Positions 51,675 to 62,673 of a DNA stretch of 64,000 bases are shown here, one piece after another. How positions within the stretch are numbered: the stretch's first letter is position 1; every line of letters begins with the position of its first letter. The notes below the pieces were generated by a model. The model had not been told where the DNA came from, ran no database searches, and was given only the letters and a program-made list of their open reading frames with translations. The DNA comes from Takakia lepidozioides (taxonomy: Eukaryota > Streptophyta > Takakiopsida > Takakiales > Takakiaceae), in assembly GCA_030704615.1 (NCBI GenBank), contig CM060731.1:76488756-76552755 (forward strand), written 5' to 3'. Made by a program: the position numbers and the translations under genes.

Positions 51675-53270
51675 GGTGAAGAGAAGATTGAATCTTAGAA
51701 GCTCAATATCTGGAAGAGCTATAGGTCTACTCACTGAATGGGGGTATCTACAGTATAAAATCTATCACATCCAGCACCAAACAGCTCTCGGGCGACGTAT
51801 ACTCAACTTAACCCTTAGAAATTCCATTGAGCAGGCGGCAAACCGACAACGTATCACCAAAAAGATCCAGGAAATGAATTACGAACTATCACGAACTGCA
51901 CATTAGGACAGTCAAGGCACAGAGAGACGACGACTGAAACTTGTGCCTAAATTGCATAGCAATTTCAGCAAACCTTTCCTCAAAATTCTGTCATGCAGAA
52001 AAGAGGCTTGCACTGCAAAGAGATAATCATTAATCTTATTCGGGACCGTGTGGCCAGCAGAGAGACGACGACTGTAGATCTCTGCCTTTCAGAGGGACAA
52101 AAATGTGCATTGCATAGAAATTTCAGAAAAACCTGGCATCCGCGTTTCAGAGCTCCAATTTGTTTCAAGCATAAAAAGGACTCGCACTTTGTCTCTCGAA
52201 CAATTCCATCAAAACAGATCCCCGTAGTAACCTCCCGTGAGAACTGTGGCATTGCACAGAAGAGGGAACACAGAATTCGTAATCACATTTTTGGCGGGTT
52301 GCTTTTAGGGTTTATGGTACAGTACGTGTACTGCATCGTATATGTATGTATCTCTTCTCATGGGAATCAAGTACATTTTACAAATACATCTATGTCTCTC
52401 TCCCATGAGTAACATATTAATACATCCATACGTCCTTCCAGAGAAATAACCGAAAATGACATAAATTATTTTCGGAAAATATCTTGAGACCTCGTTTGGA
52501 GACCTCATTTGTCCAGCAGGGGTTGCCTAATCCTTCCAGCTTTTATGAAGTACTCTGAGTCTACACAAAAGCAACCACTATTTTATGATCTAGTATGTTT
52601 TTGATAGAGTAACTGATCCCCTCTCCAGTCTTCTCTCCTTATGAAGCTCCAGATTCACAAACTATTGACTAGTACTCTAACAAATTTGTGACAACTCTCA
52701 CTCAGTTGCTCAGGCTTCCCAGAGGCACCCTGTGACAGGCCTGAAGTCGGGGTGTTGACATCCCACAACTTAAAAGCGACAGGCAGTATGAAACCCACAA
52801 TCTACAAACTGAGGCTGTCTATTTAGAACTGTGATGAGGATACCCTGCACTCTAAGGTACGGATGTCCTTCCGGCCCAGTGATACCCAGTCCAAAGATCC
52901 GGGTTTGGCCTTCAACCACCGCATCACCATTCTCTGCATGCACTTGTGGCAGCGTTTTTTCAAGCCCTGCAGCAGATCGTCGGCGGACACCATGAGGGTT
53001 TCCTTGTAAGCCATGAAAGATTTAAATGAATTGATGCCTGAAGCACAGTGGTCCAAATTGCTCGTCACCAGGCATTGAGGGTAGTTGAGCAGTATCTGCA
53101 TGAATGATGGACATCACAGAAGTCCAATATCTCTCTCAATATGCTGTTAGCTCTTTGTGTTCTCCACAAAAATGGAAATATTAAACATCCCAGAGAGGAG
53201 ACAAAGATTTTGCCTCAATGTTTCGAAGCATTACAATGAACAGTTTCACAGCAAAACATGCAGTGAAAAC
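51675..53270. other. Intergenic, 5' of MCM8, no gene assigned
   Basis: The region from 51675 should hold the MCM8 promoter; no clear TATA box was seen. A minus-strand frame at 52823-53101 reads DDLLQGLKKRCHKCMQRMVM. It has no family I recognise and no codon for confident start or splicing, so it is not called. Confidence 0.35.
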
Positions 53271-53272
53271 AG

Positions 53273-53405
53273 CACCTTTGCTATCCAAACTATCTTACCT
53301 TGTCAAGCCAATATTACAATGCATGTCCATTGCAACACCTTTGCTATCCAAACTATCTTACCTTGTCAAGCCAATATTACAATGCATGTCCATTGCAACA
53401 CCTTT
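53273..53405. repeat. Exact 63-bp tandem duplication
   Basis: The unit starting 'cacctttgctatccaaact' at 53273 is repeated exactly at 53336, and its first bases again at 53399. Identity suggests a very recent event. Confidence 0.9.
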
Positions 53406-53459
53406 GTTCCATGAGGTGACTGTCATGTGGAAGCCATAGTCCATGCATGCTTTCTCTGC

Positions 53460-53850
53460 TTTCTTCTCACAGCCCTACACAGGTCACAGGGTCACAGCCC
53501 CACAGGCTGCAGCCTGTCACAGCCCATCACAACCCCAAAGGCCACAGACACAGCCTGTCACAGCCCTACCAAGGTCACAGGGTCACAGCCCCAAAGGCCA
53601 CAGCCTATCACAGCCCCTCACAGCCCCATAGGCCACAGGGCACAGCCTGTCACAGCCCGTCACAGCCCCACAGGCCACAGGCCACAGCCTGTCACAGCCC
53701 CTCATAGCCCATCACAGCCCCATAGGCCATAGGGCACAACCTGTCACAACCTGTCACAGCCCCTCACAGCCCCACAGGCCACTGGGCTTAGCCTGTCACA
53801 GCCCATCACAGCCCCATAGGCCACAGGGCACAGCCCGCCAATCAATGTGA
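53460..53850. repeat. GTCACAGCCC minisatellite
   Basis: It is built of 'gtcacagcccatcacagccccataggccacagggcacagcc' and variants over about 390 bp. Units vary from about 18 to 45 bp. It is strongly strand-asymmetric (C and A on the plus strand). Plus-strand open frames here are by-products of the repeat. Confidence 0.85.
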
Positions 53851-53854
53851 ATTG

Positions 53855-55529
53855 GTATTGCCCCCCACTAATGGCCACTCAAGAAATCATCGCAGGACTC
53901 TTCGCCCATGAAGTGCATTTCCATGTGTGTGGGGGTCTACGCTGTAGTTGCTCAAACACCTGCAAGGTAAGATTGAGGCAGATGCTTCGGCTTTAGCATC
54001 TAAATACATGAGCAAATCAGGGTATGCCCATTGGTCCTGGTGTTAGCACTGTGGTTTGGGAGGATCTGAAAGTTTCAACCTCATGTGTAATACACCTTGC
54101 ATTGAGTTTGGTGAGGTGGTCAACCTTCTCCTGCAAATTAGAAAAAGTTTAGGTTTTTAGCCAATAATTGCTCAGATTACCCTGCAGCAATCCGCCCCTT
54201 CAACAAGAAAAACGCTGCACTAGGAGGGAGGAACGCCTAACAAATAGCTCTGAAATCCCAAGGTCTTCAACTCTAGACTTCTTCGAGGAAATTGTAACAC
54301 TCTGATAAGACGTTGGTTGCCATGGACAACCAGCTAAAGCCTCTGATTGTCATCTTCCAAGTTTCGTGCACACAAGGGTAATAATGGCAGTGAAGTACCT
54401 GGCATGACATATTTTCCAGTGGCATCAATAACAATGATACACACCCTCTGTTGCCTAGCCAGCATCAGCACTAGAAACATACTTTGCCTCAGTTAGGTAC
54501 AACCAGAGACAACTTAGACTTGTATCCAAAACATAACATATTGGAACCAAAGGCATCGCTTGTGCTTTTCTCAACGTGAAGAAGTCCCCAAGACAGAAAA
54601 GTTGCCCACAAGCAAAAAGCAGCAGACTGAACCCCCTGTAGGCACATCCCAGAAAACTCAGAAGGCAGAGACAGTTTGAGAGCTAGACAGGCCAAACATC
54701 CGACCCAGGAGAATGTTCGGGGAGAGACTGCCCAGCAGAAACCAGTGACTCGAAGTATCTTTAATATGCTGTCATCTATCTTCATCATTCAGTTTGCAAG
54801 GTCTACTACTGGCCTGAGATCGGAACTAAAAGGGGAAAATTTGCAAGAAAACACTAGTACACCATATGAAGAGAGGTCTAGTTACCGAGCACCGAAGAAT
54901 AAAGTGGCAACCAATCTGAAATGCCCACTTCAATTCCAGATGCTCAGACATACATTTAAGTAAAGAGAGAGAGAGAGAGAGAAAACCCAGAGAGGGATGA
55001 GCAGGTGCCAGGATTTCATGACCAAGGTCTACTGGCTGCAGTTGATTTAAGGCTGAGCCCTTTGGGGCACAACAAACAGGTCTCTAAATCAATACTGGAA
55101 ACATAAGTTGGCTAACATTGGCTAACATTGGTATGCAAAGCTGGCATAAGGAGATCAACAATGCAAATGCTATCTTAAGCAAATGCACAGAGGTACACCC
55201 AATCACATCCATACACAAAAACGGCTAGCAACAATGAATCTTTTTGCTGAGGCACTGAGCACCTGATGAAAAAAATTGCAGTGCTGTGTGTTACATCTCA
55301 TGGGGTCATTCCTTAAATGGTCCCATCCCTCTGGCAGGTACTCTGAAGGTATTGGACAGAAGGCCTTAAAGTGGGGGCGCATGCTCTACCACGATCTAGC
55401 TCATATGTACACACTAGCAAGGCTCACTTAATATACACATCGTACATGCCCTTGAGTAGGCCCAGGGATTGAAAATCCCGCATCACTCTCCATTCACAGA
55501 AATCCGCATCAGTAGAACGCTGATATAAC
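53855..55529. other. Intergenic, nothing recognised
   Basis: A (GA)n run lies near 54966-54982 and a small duplication 'ggctaacattggctaacatt' near 55110. A minus-strand frame at 54489-54788 has no recognisable family. It includes the 3' flank of the second F-box gene. Confidence 0.35.
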
Positions 55530-56663
55530 CTAAAGAATCACATAGCAAAGGCAAAGGAAGGCACCAATGCCACTAACAACTGCGGCGGTGTCAAGGCGAC
55601 CTTCGTGCTGGATCCTTTCCTCCTTCATCACGCTTTGCACCTTTAGATACTGGTGGTAAGAGTCCAAAACTTCTGCATGGTCTTTGCTTTTGTCGCAAGT
55701 CAAGGCCCTGGAAAGTGTTAGGAGACTATCCCTCCCATTCAAGTGGGTACCTTCCATATCTTCTAACTGCATGCTGAGTTCCGTTAAACGCAGGGTTGTC
55801 TTGACAGAGTCCCCAACGCCAGTGTTCGAAAATCTGCATTTCATGACAATATTGCACTGGTATGCTACCAGCGAAGTATCTTTGCCCGCAGGAAGGATGG
55901 ATCCAAAACGAAGCAGAAAGTCTTCGTCACAAGGCCAATGCCGCTGCCCTACGAGTGGCCGCCAACTCGCAAGATTAGCCATTTGTTTGGTCTTCTTATT
56001 GATCAAAATCCAGCTGACTCTCAGGTTGTCCCACAGCGCTTTCCAAAACTTCCCGTCCTTTCTCTCCTTCCCCACAGATGTGATGGAAGGCAGGTCCGCC
56101 ATAACTGTCACGCCTTCGAGCTTCTGTTGGTCTCCATCATCTTCTTCAGGAGACTTAAGTAGATCCACTCTAAAAGGACAATTCGAAAACCAGCCAAGAA
56201 AATCGTCCGCTCCAGGAATACCTAAAACAGTTCTTGAGAGTACAGATTCTCCCTTGTACACCACATCGACAATGGAGATAAAATGAGATGCAGAAAGATC
56301 CGAGGGCACTTCATCGACTCCGTCATCGAGGTCCCACCACGTCTCACACTCCGTCAGACCAAACTCCTCTTCCTTCGCAACGGCCTCCTTGCTGATGATA
56401 AGAGGGTAGCAGGATGCATAAAACTTACGGAACCCTCCCATCGACGAGACAATGGACTTGACATGCGGGTCCTTGGTCGAGGGCCACCGCGAGATACACA
56501 TCCTTTCCCACAAAGCCTCATCCTCACACAAATACCGAAATCCAGAGCTTGCACAGCTTGCTGTGGCCAGAGTCACTGCATCCAGCCGCCTCAAAACTTC
56601 ATACACGAGGTCATCACTCAAGGTTCTTCCATCTTTTCTCCCTACTTCTCGGCGAAGCGCCAT
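55530..56663 (-). CDS. F-box protein of the At2g27310/At2g36090-like family
   Basis: An intronless 377-residue protein from ATG 56663. A longer frame to 56849 starts with GTG and is not used. The F-box is at about residues 14-58: LSDDLVYEVLRRLDAVTLAT, then ASCASSGFRYLCEDEALWER. The signature CISRWPSTKDPHVKSIVSSM followed by GGFRKFYASCYPLI matches plant F-box proteins of this family. A mid region has WWDLDDGVDEVPSDLSASHF and the WSNCPF-like WFSNCPFRVDLL. The C-terminus ends in a hydrophobic stretch (VVSGIGAFLCLCYVIL), a possible membrane anchor. As an F-box protein it should join SKP1 and CUL1. Its target is unknown. The frame is uninterrupted and likely functional. Confidence 0.88.
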   Translation of the reverse strand: MALRREVGRKDGRTLSDDLVYEVLRRLDAVTLATASCASSGFRYLCEDEALWERMCISRWPSTKDPHVKSIVSSMGGFRKFYASCYPLIISKEAVAKEEEFGLTECETWWDLDDGVDEVPSDLSASHFISIVDVVYKGESVLSRTVLGIPGADDFLGWFSNCPFRVDLLKSPEEDDGDQQKLEGVTVMADLPSITSVGKERKDGKFWKALWDNLRVSWILINKKTKQMANLASWRPLVGQRHWPCDEDFLLRFGSILPAGKDTSLVAYQCNIVMKCRFSNTGVGDSVKTTLRLTELSMQLEDMEGTHLNGRDSLLTLSRALTCDKSKDHAEVLDSYHQYLKVQSVMKEERIQHEGRLDTAAVVSGIGAFLCLCYVIL

Positions 56664-57555
56664 AGAATCCTTACTCCCCGGTCCCAAAAAGATAAGTACT
56701 GAACACAGATGACGATTGGAACCAGCCAACCGTAAGACATGCGACGATAGAAAGACAATGACGCGCTTGCTTGTTAAGCACAGCTTAAAATGAATCAACA
56801 CCCAGAGCGTTCTCTCTCCAACTTCTGAGATTACAGAACAGATCTTCACAGATCTCTAGAGCACAACACGCGAGGCCGGAAGAGATTGATCGAGCAAGCG
56901 AGAGGAACAAGTGCAGTAACACTAGCCAGAGCGTTCCAGCTATAAAGGCCATGGCGCTCCATGGCCCACAGCTCTCCCGGTCACATCCGATGGGCTTCTA
57001 CACTTCATCCATCCATCCTCGTGCCAGAATATAGTCGCAATAAAGGTGGCATCAGTTTAATGACACCGCCGTACTTGCGTGCAGGCAGGCCGGGAATTAC
57101 ATCACCCCCACCCCGCCGGACGGCCCACCCACCCCTGTCAAATCACCTCCAGCCACTCCCCAATCGGCACAGCAGGGAGGGCCGGGAGTACCACCAATGT
57201 CAAATCAGCCCCAGCCACTCCCCATCGCCGCTCCGTCGGTTCGGCGCCTGCATCATTGCCGGCTCTGATTTCCCTCGTTGATCTTCCCCACTGTGATCAT
57301 GTATTAGAATTATGGCCACCGGCCATTATCTAACGTGTATTTCCTGGCGTTTGTAGCCCCAAATGCTATCAGAGCTGCGATAGCCAAACAAGACTTGCCA
57401 CGTTGTGAAATAGGGCAAAACTCTCTTTGACAAGTGAAGGGCCAAACCCTGCGAAACGTTGGGCTATAGTACGATCCCATGTCGGATTACGTTGTTCGTA
57501 AGTGGCAGTGCAACATTCCGCCAGGGGGGGAAGAAGGCGGTGGTTGATCATGTGA
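56664..57555. other. Upstream region of the second F-box gene
   Basis: It contains a GC-rich stretch (57070-57260) with two 'aatcacctccagccactcccca' / 'aatcagccccagccactcccca' phrases, a short direct repeat. No strong TATA box was found. Nothing else was recognised. Confidence 0.4.
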
Positions 57556-57561
57556 TTGCCG

Positions 57562-57602
57562 GTTTTTTTTTTTTTTTTATTTTTATTTTTATTTTTACTT
57601 TT
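57562..57602 (-). repeat. T-rich run, possible retroposon A-tail on the minus strand
   Basis: Seventeen or so T's are followed by (ATTTTT)n. On the minus strand this is an A-rich tail. The body of the parent element was not identified with confidence. Confidence 0.45.
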
Positions 57603-57784
57603 AGAAATCAATTACATATAGGGGATGAGTGTCAATATCATAGAATCAAATGGTTATCCTTAGGCTGGCCATGTGATCCCGCAAGCCTTGCCTCGTGGCA
57701 GCACGATATTCCATCACAAAGATAAAAATATTGAAGCCCTCGAAGGAGAACTGCCATGGCAAAACCCTATGGCTCCTCTCACTA

Positions 57785-57850
57785 TAATTAAGGGGCCTGA
57801 TTTGTGAGCGGTCGCTCCTGGGTATTTCCCTTAAAAACATTTTTTTCTTA
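57785..57850 (+). mobile_element. 3' fragment of the SINE family seen at 9178-9430
   Basis: 'aaggggcctgatttgtgagc' plus 'ggtcgctcc..g.tatttcc' matches the SINE 3' region at 9360-9400, followed by A- and T-rich sequence. Confidence 0.6.
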
Positions 57851-57854
57851 AAAA

Positions 57855-59065
57855 CCCAATGCCAGGAGAACTGCCTGCTGATGGCAATTGTGTGGTACAA
57901 AACGAACGTGCGGAGGAGGCGAGGGAGGAGGTGGGGAAGATTTGATAGGTGAAATCCACCCGTGTAGGCCTGCTTTTCCGGCGTGACATTGTACACTTCC
58001 ATTGAGCTCGAGCCACATTGTTATTGTGACTGTACAACGGGATTGGGTAACCTGAGTACCAACTAATGCGTACCCGCCACGCATCTTCGTAACTCATCCT
58101 TCTACGGGGAATATTCTAATAAGTATTCCTCATCCACGCAGTCTTGACCTGACTTTCCATATGTGGCTATTGTATAGTTCAGATTCTCATGGTGACCAAA
58201 CAAGATCACACATGTGCCCGACAGTTGTTTTGCAACTTCGTGGAACTAATTTGAAATCATATTTCAAATGAAACGGCAGCACTTATCTGGTACAGAGCTA
58301 GCATGTTCTAGAAGACGGTGCCATCTTCTCTGCATTTTCTATTTATAGATATTTATATTGAGGATCTTCTTATCCAAAAGTTACAGCCTAGATACCTAGA
58401 TATGTGTAATGTTGTGGTGCTTGCAAATTTAAACCTTGTCACAAATTCAAACCGGCCGTGTCACACTTACTTACAATCCTACCAATTCGGAAAAATCATT
58501 TCTCACATTGTAATGTTTTTTTTGTGTAAGTTGCGTAACATTTTCCTAGGCGACCGGCCGTCACCACTATATATATACACAAACTCACAAGGATACACAC
58601 TTGCGGGCGGAGTGACTTACTCCCTCTAACTATAACCTCTTTCCAAATAATCTCGCAATAGCAGTGGCCAACAAGGATTTTATGGGAAACCACTTCAATG
58701 TCATCTTGTATTTCAACCAATTAGAAAGCCGTGTGAACTTGTGGACCTACATTGTAGTTGAAGATGTGCTAGATCCAACCACAAATCTTACTGTGTCGTG
58801 ATTCTCGGAAGGACATATCTGATTATGTTTCCACTAGTTAGACTCTGTTCCATGTGATATTTTAGTAAGAAATGGAAACAAGATGTCGGCATAGCTAGAA
58901 GTTTTCAGCTACTGTCCTTTGGGATGGTTTTGTACCCCTTCCCTAGGTTATGTGGCCCTTGAGCCTTGTGGTTGGGTGCTCATGCGGTGGTACTTGCAAA
59001 GAGGTTAGCTCTTTCTCTTGCTGTGGAGCCTGATTTCTGAGAAATCGTTCCAAGTGTTTCTCTTT
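57855..59065. other. Intergenic, nothing recognised
   Basis: Short frames only; no motifs or long repeats. Confidence 0.35.
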
Positions 59066-59067
59066 GA

Positions 59068-59245
59068 GCAGGTAGCCCAGTGGTTGGGTGTTTGTGCCTT
59101 GCCTATGCATAACCTAGGTGATCTTGGGTTCAATCCTTCAACATGTGCCTTCAGACCGTCCATTGGGCCCTCAATGGCCTGTGTGTTGAGTAGTAGGCTC
59201 TGTAAATTCACTGGATGTTAAAGAAACTTTATCTTTATCTTTAAG
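59068..59245 (+). mobile_element. tRNA-derived SINE, family 2, copy 2
   Basis: The A box TAGCCCAGTGG (59073-59083) and B box GGTTCAATCC (59127-59136) have tRNA spacing. The body and the tail 'aaagaaactttatctttatcttt' match 17544-17665 closely. The tail is not pure poly(A). Confidence 0.8.
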
Positions 59246-59555
59246 TAGATTAAAGTAAAAAACAATGACTCCTGCTGAAGCTGGTGTAAATAGGAGCCAC
59301 TCCGGCCTTGCGGCTGATATGTCCCTTTTGAACGGGCCCTGTACATTAAATTAAATTTAAAGGGAATAGTGTCTGGTGGCCAACGCCACACATGGCGCAT
59401 CCATAATCGTACATGTTTTTTTTTTTTTTTTTAAAATAAACGACGCCTCATAAAGGAAGTGTAAATTATAGTGTGTCTGGATGTCTTGACCCCCAAGGGC
59501 TACTGCCTTCTGGGAAGAAGGTGGATATCTTTGCAACACAAAAGGTGGTTTAAAC

Positions 59556-59640
59556 CAGTGTTGGGCGGGTATGACAATTTGGGCATATTTGAAGGGTCCT
59601 GGTAAGGCATCTTTGTTTAAATCGGTAAGGAGGCGGTTAT
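59556..59640 (+). mobile_element. Isolated hAT-like terminus
   Basis: CAGTGTTGGGCGGGTATGAC matches the terminal repeats at 9604 and 40945. The 8 bases to its left are GTTTAAAC. No second end or matching duplication was found downstream. Confidence 0.45.
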
Positions 59641-59644
59641 ATAT

Positions 59645-60825
59645 AATGTAGGGGTTTGGAAATTGTGGCGGATAGAGGTTATCAATAGAAGTGTCCCCCA
59701 AAAAAAGTTCTCAAGTTATGAATATGCCATTATCCAAGGGGAAGACCACGGGTCCCATACAACGGTTATCAATATAACCTGATTTTCAGTTATGATACAT
59801 TAAGATTTTAAGAGGACCAAAAAGAAAGAAAAAAACAAACAAAATGAAATATGAAGAATCACAATTAACCCTTAAGTTCCCAAGCCCTTTTTTGACTTTT
59901 TACCAATTTTGAGTACCCAGCTGCAGTAAATTGCCCCTAGAAACCTACCAAAAATCATCCACAGATTCCAGCCTTATAGCAATGGGCCAGCTCATTTATG
60001 CATGACATACCAAAAAATGAGCCAAGTCCACCGTGGAAATTGTGAGATCATAGCGTTGGCCCGGACCTCAAATATGAGGTCCCAAAGAAAAAGTGAGAAA
60101 GAAATAGGTTTGACCAAATCAAAACCTAGCTTTATCCAATTTTGCTTGCCCCAAGACCCACCATTTCCAAATCAATAGTGGAGTGGCCATGACCCCACTA
60201 AATTGCAGGGCCAACTGATTTTTGCACCTATGGTTGCTTTGCATGCAATTACATGGGGATAGAAATCTCAAAATTGACAAGAGAAAATGTGCCTCCAAAT
60301 GAAGTACTTTTTTTTCTACAAATTTTTTAAAAGCCAATGGTGGATGTGTGTATGTAATGCTCACACACCACAAGTGAAGTGTTTTTTCCAAAATTGCTAA
60401 TTTTCTCCCAAAAATGGCCTTTGGAGTGCAATCTGTTTTGGGCTTGTTTACCTGCCACGTCAGCGGTCAACAGCCCATTTCAGGCCCCAAAATGTAAATT
60501 AAAGATCATGCAATTTTATGTTTCTCATTTTTTATTTATTTTTTCCACATCAAAACTTGTAATTTTTTTGAAAACTTGTAAATTTAAATAAAAAAAATCG
60601 AAATCGCCATTTAGTTTAGCGAATTTTCAGCGATGCACAATAATTCAACTAATAAAACATTCCGTGGGAAAGTTTGTGTGCAAAGTTAGATTTTTGATGT
60701 AAGAGAATTAACCCACAATTTGTAGCTGATCTTGTGCAGTGCCTACCCACATATATATTCGTATTGCTAATAAGTCAATTCCAATTGTGCTCAAGGAGCA
60801 GTGTTTTTAAATCTGGCGAAAGATC
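59645..60825. other. AT-rich intergenic sequence, nothing recognised
   Basis: No gene, only short frames and homopolymer runs. Confidence 0.35.
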
Positions 60826-60828
60826 GCC

Positions 60829-61100
60829 AGATTTCGACCTGGAAAATGGGTCGGCTACTTTTATAAAGGAATTTTGGGAGTAAAAATTTGCCAGAAATAA
60901 AAGTTCGCCAGAAAGCGCCAATGGTTAAATATCAGGAACTAGAACTTTCCTACCTAGACCTGTTAAAATATTTCGACTGGAAAATGGGTCGCTATTTTTA
61001 TAAAGGAATTTTGGGAGGAAAAATCAAAAAATTCTCCAGAAAGCGCAAATGGTTAAATATCAGGAGCTAGAACTTTCCTACGTGAACTTGTTAAAATGTG
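60829..61100. repeat. Tandem duplication of a ~135-bp unit
   Basis: Both halves contain 'ggaaaatgggtcg.ctatttttataaaggaattttggga' and 'ggttaaatatcagga.ctagaactttccta'. Divergence is about 10%. Confidence 0.8.
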
Positions 61101-61488
61101 ACACCTGTTATATAGCCACTTTTCTAAGCCTGCCACCTTGCCGCGTGGGCACTGGATAGAATTTACATGTAGCCTTTGTGGCGATTTTGGAAAAGTGAAA
61201 AAAAAAACATTGTCAGGGAGTCACATTCTTTCAAATAAGAAGATAGAAATAGATACAATAAATTTATTAAATGATAAAAATTTACATAGCAGTTATGGTA
61301 TGTACGGTCTCACTGTAAATGTGCCTTGGAAAGCAAAATACGGACATTGTCACATCTGCCAACAACCGCCCAGATGCCATCCAAAAAGAACGATAACCCG
61401 AGAATTCATGAAAAGTACTTTAGATTCGATCTTTTCCCAGATTCTATATTACAGAAATTGAAACTATTACCTAGTACTAATATCTAGG

Positions 61489-61614
61489 CTATTAGTACTA
61501 TTAGTACTAATATTTATTTATTCAAAATACATAAAATAATCAATGAATGGTCTATTAGTACTATTAGTACTAATATTTATTTATTCAAAATACATAAAAT
61601 AATCAATGAATGGT
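61489..61614. repeat. Exact 63-bp tandem duplication
   Basis: The unit from 'ctattagtactattagtac' to 'caatgaatggt' is repeated without change. Each unit contains a smaller 'ctattagta' repeat. Confidence 0.9.
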
Positions 61615-61864
61615 CAAGTCCGAAATCGACATATAGTCAGTAGACGATAATATTTTGTGTTTTAATCCACTAGTTTGCGACTAATCTTGACAGGTTGTTG
61701 AAACTTTGGCATATATTGTGCGTTTTAATCTATTAATCTACCACTGAATCTCTTAAAGGATGAAATTCGTCGACACCCAGAGTTTCAAACATGGGAAGGG
61801 CCTTGGGTTGACCCTTCCCCTGCAGTCCCTACGTGAAAAAGTGGCTGGAAGGTCCGCACCATTC

Positions 61865-62030
61865 CAAGATGGTGGATTGTTCCACCAGGTAAGCATCCCA
61901 AAAATACAAAGGAAAAATCCTGCCACTTGTGTAAGCGGATTATTAGAAGGTGTGCGCGGCAAGGAGGGTGGATTGTTCTACCAGGTAAGCATCCCTGAAA
62001 TACAAAGGAAAATTCCTGCCACTTGTAGAG
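61865..62030. repeat. Tandem duplication of a ~98-bp unit
   Basis: 'ggtggattgttc.accaggtaagcatccc..aaatacaaaggaaaa.tcctgccacttgt' occurs at 61870 and 61966. Confidence 0.8.
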
Positions 62031-62034
62031 AGAG

Positions 62035-62670
62035 AGAAGACTCATGCCAAAGCCGGTGTACCTAAGAGCCACTTCGCCTTGCAACTACTATCCCTTTTAG
62101 GGGTGGGCCCTACTACCACTTGTATAAGAGGATTAGAAGCTTGGGCAGAAAGAAACTCCACCGAAAGTTTGACATGACAAGTCACATCGACTTAAACCCA
62201 ATGGGATGCATGCAGCCTTCATATTAGACTATACACATTTCCTAAATAGGTTGGCCAGATGTCTATGGAGTGTTATAGACATCTTTCGCACGTGCTTTCA
62301 AAAGAAAAAAGAAATTTTGGGTTGGATTTATTACAATTATTCTTGTTATTTCTCAAAAGGTGTGGTAGAGGGGGTCAAATTGAACCTGATTCATTAATTA
62401 ATTTTTGGGTATTCCGAATAAGGATAAAGGTCCCAAACTTTGGAAAGGGTTATTTTTTAAGGTAAAAAAGGAAGAGCAATGGAGTGGCTAATGGGGAGGG
62501 CTGCAAGTGGGTGTTGGAATGGCTAATATATGGGGCTATGTGGAGAGGAGAGCAGAGAAGTAGGATAGGCGTTGGGGTGGCATGGTGAGCCCTCCTTCTA
62601 AATCGAAGTAGGATGAGGGTGGCCTCCATTCTAGTACCTAGACTCCATCACCTCTTATAATCGGAGGGGG
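62035..62670. other. Intergenic, nothing recognised
   Basis: 62043-62110 loosely resembles 59266-59345 ('gccggtgta..taggagccactccg.ccttgc'). No gene is present. Confidence 0.35.
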
Positions 62671-62673
62671 AGG

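Noticed and set aside
51675-51734. N-terminal extension of MCM8 to 51734
   Set aside because: The extra codons begin with GTG; the first ATG in frame is 51674.
52823-53101. Hypothetical 92-residue minus-strand gene
   Set aside because: No recognisable family, no supporting splice or promoter signals and no second copy; kept only as a remark.
53460-53850. Plus-strand proline/serine/histidine-rich protein
   Set aside because: The open frames exist in all three phases because the short repeat lacks stops; no start context or family support.
56664-56849. N-terminal extension of the second F-box protein
   Set aside because: It begins at GTG and has no conserved residues; ATG 56663 precedes the F-box directly.
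59073-59140. A functional tRNA gene
   Set aside because: It has the same pol III boxes but also the shared SINE body and tail, and a second copy at 17.5 kb.
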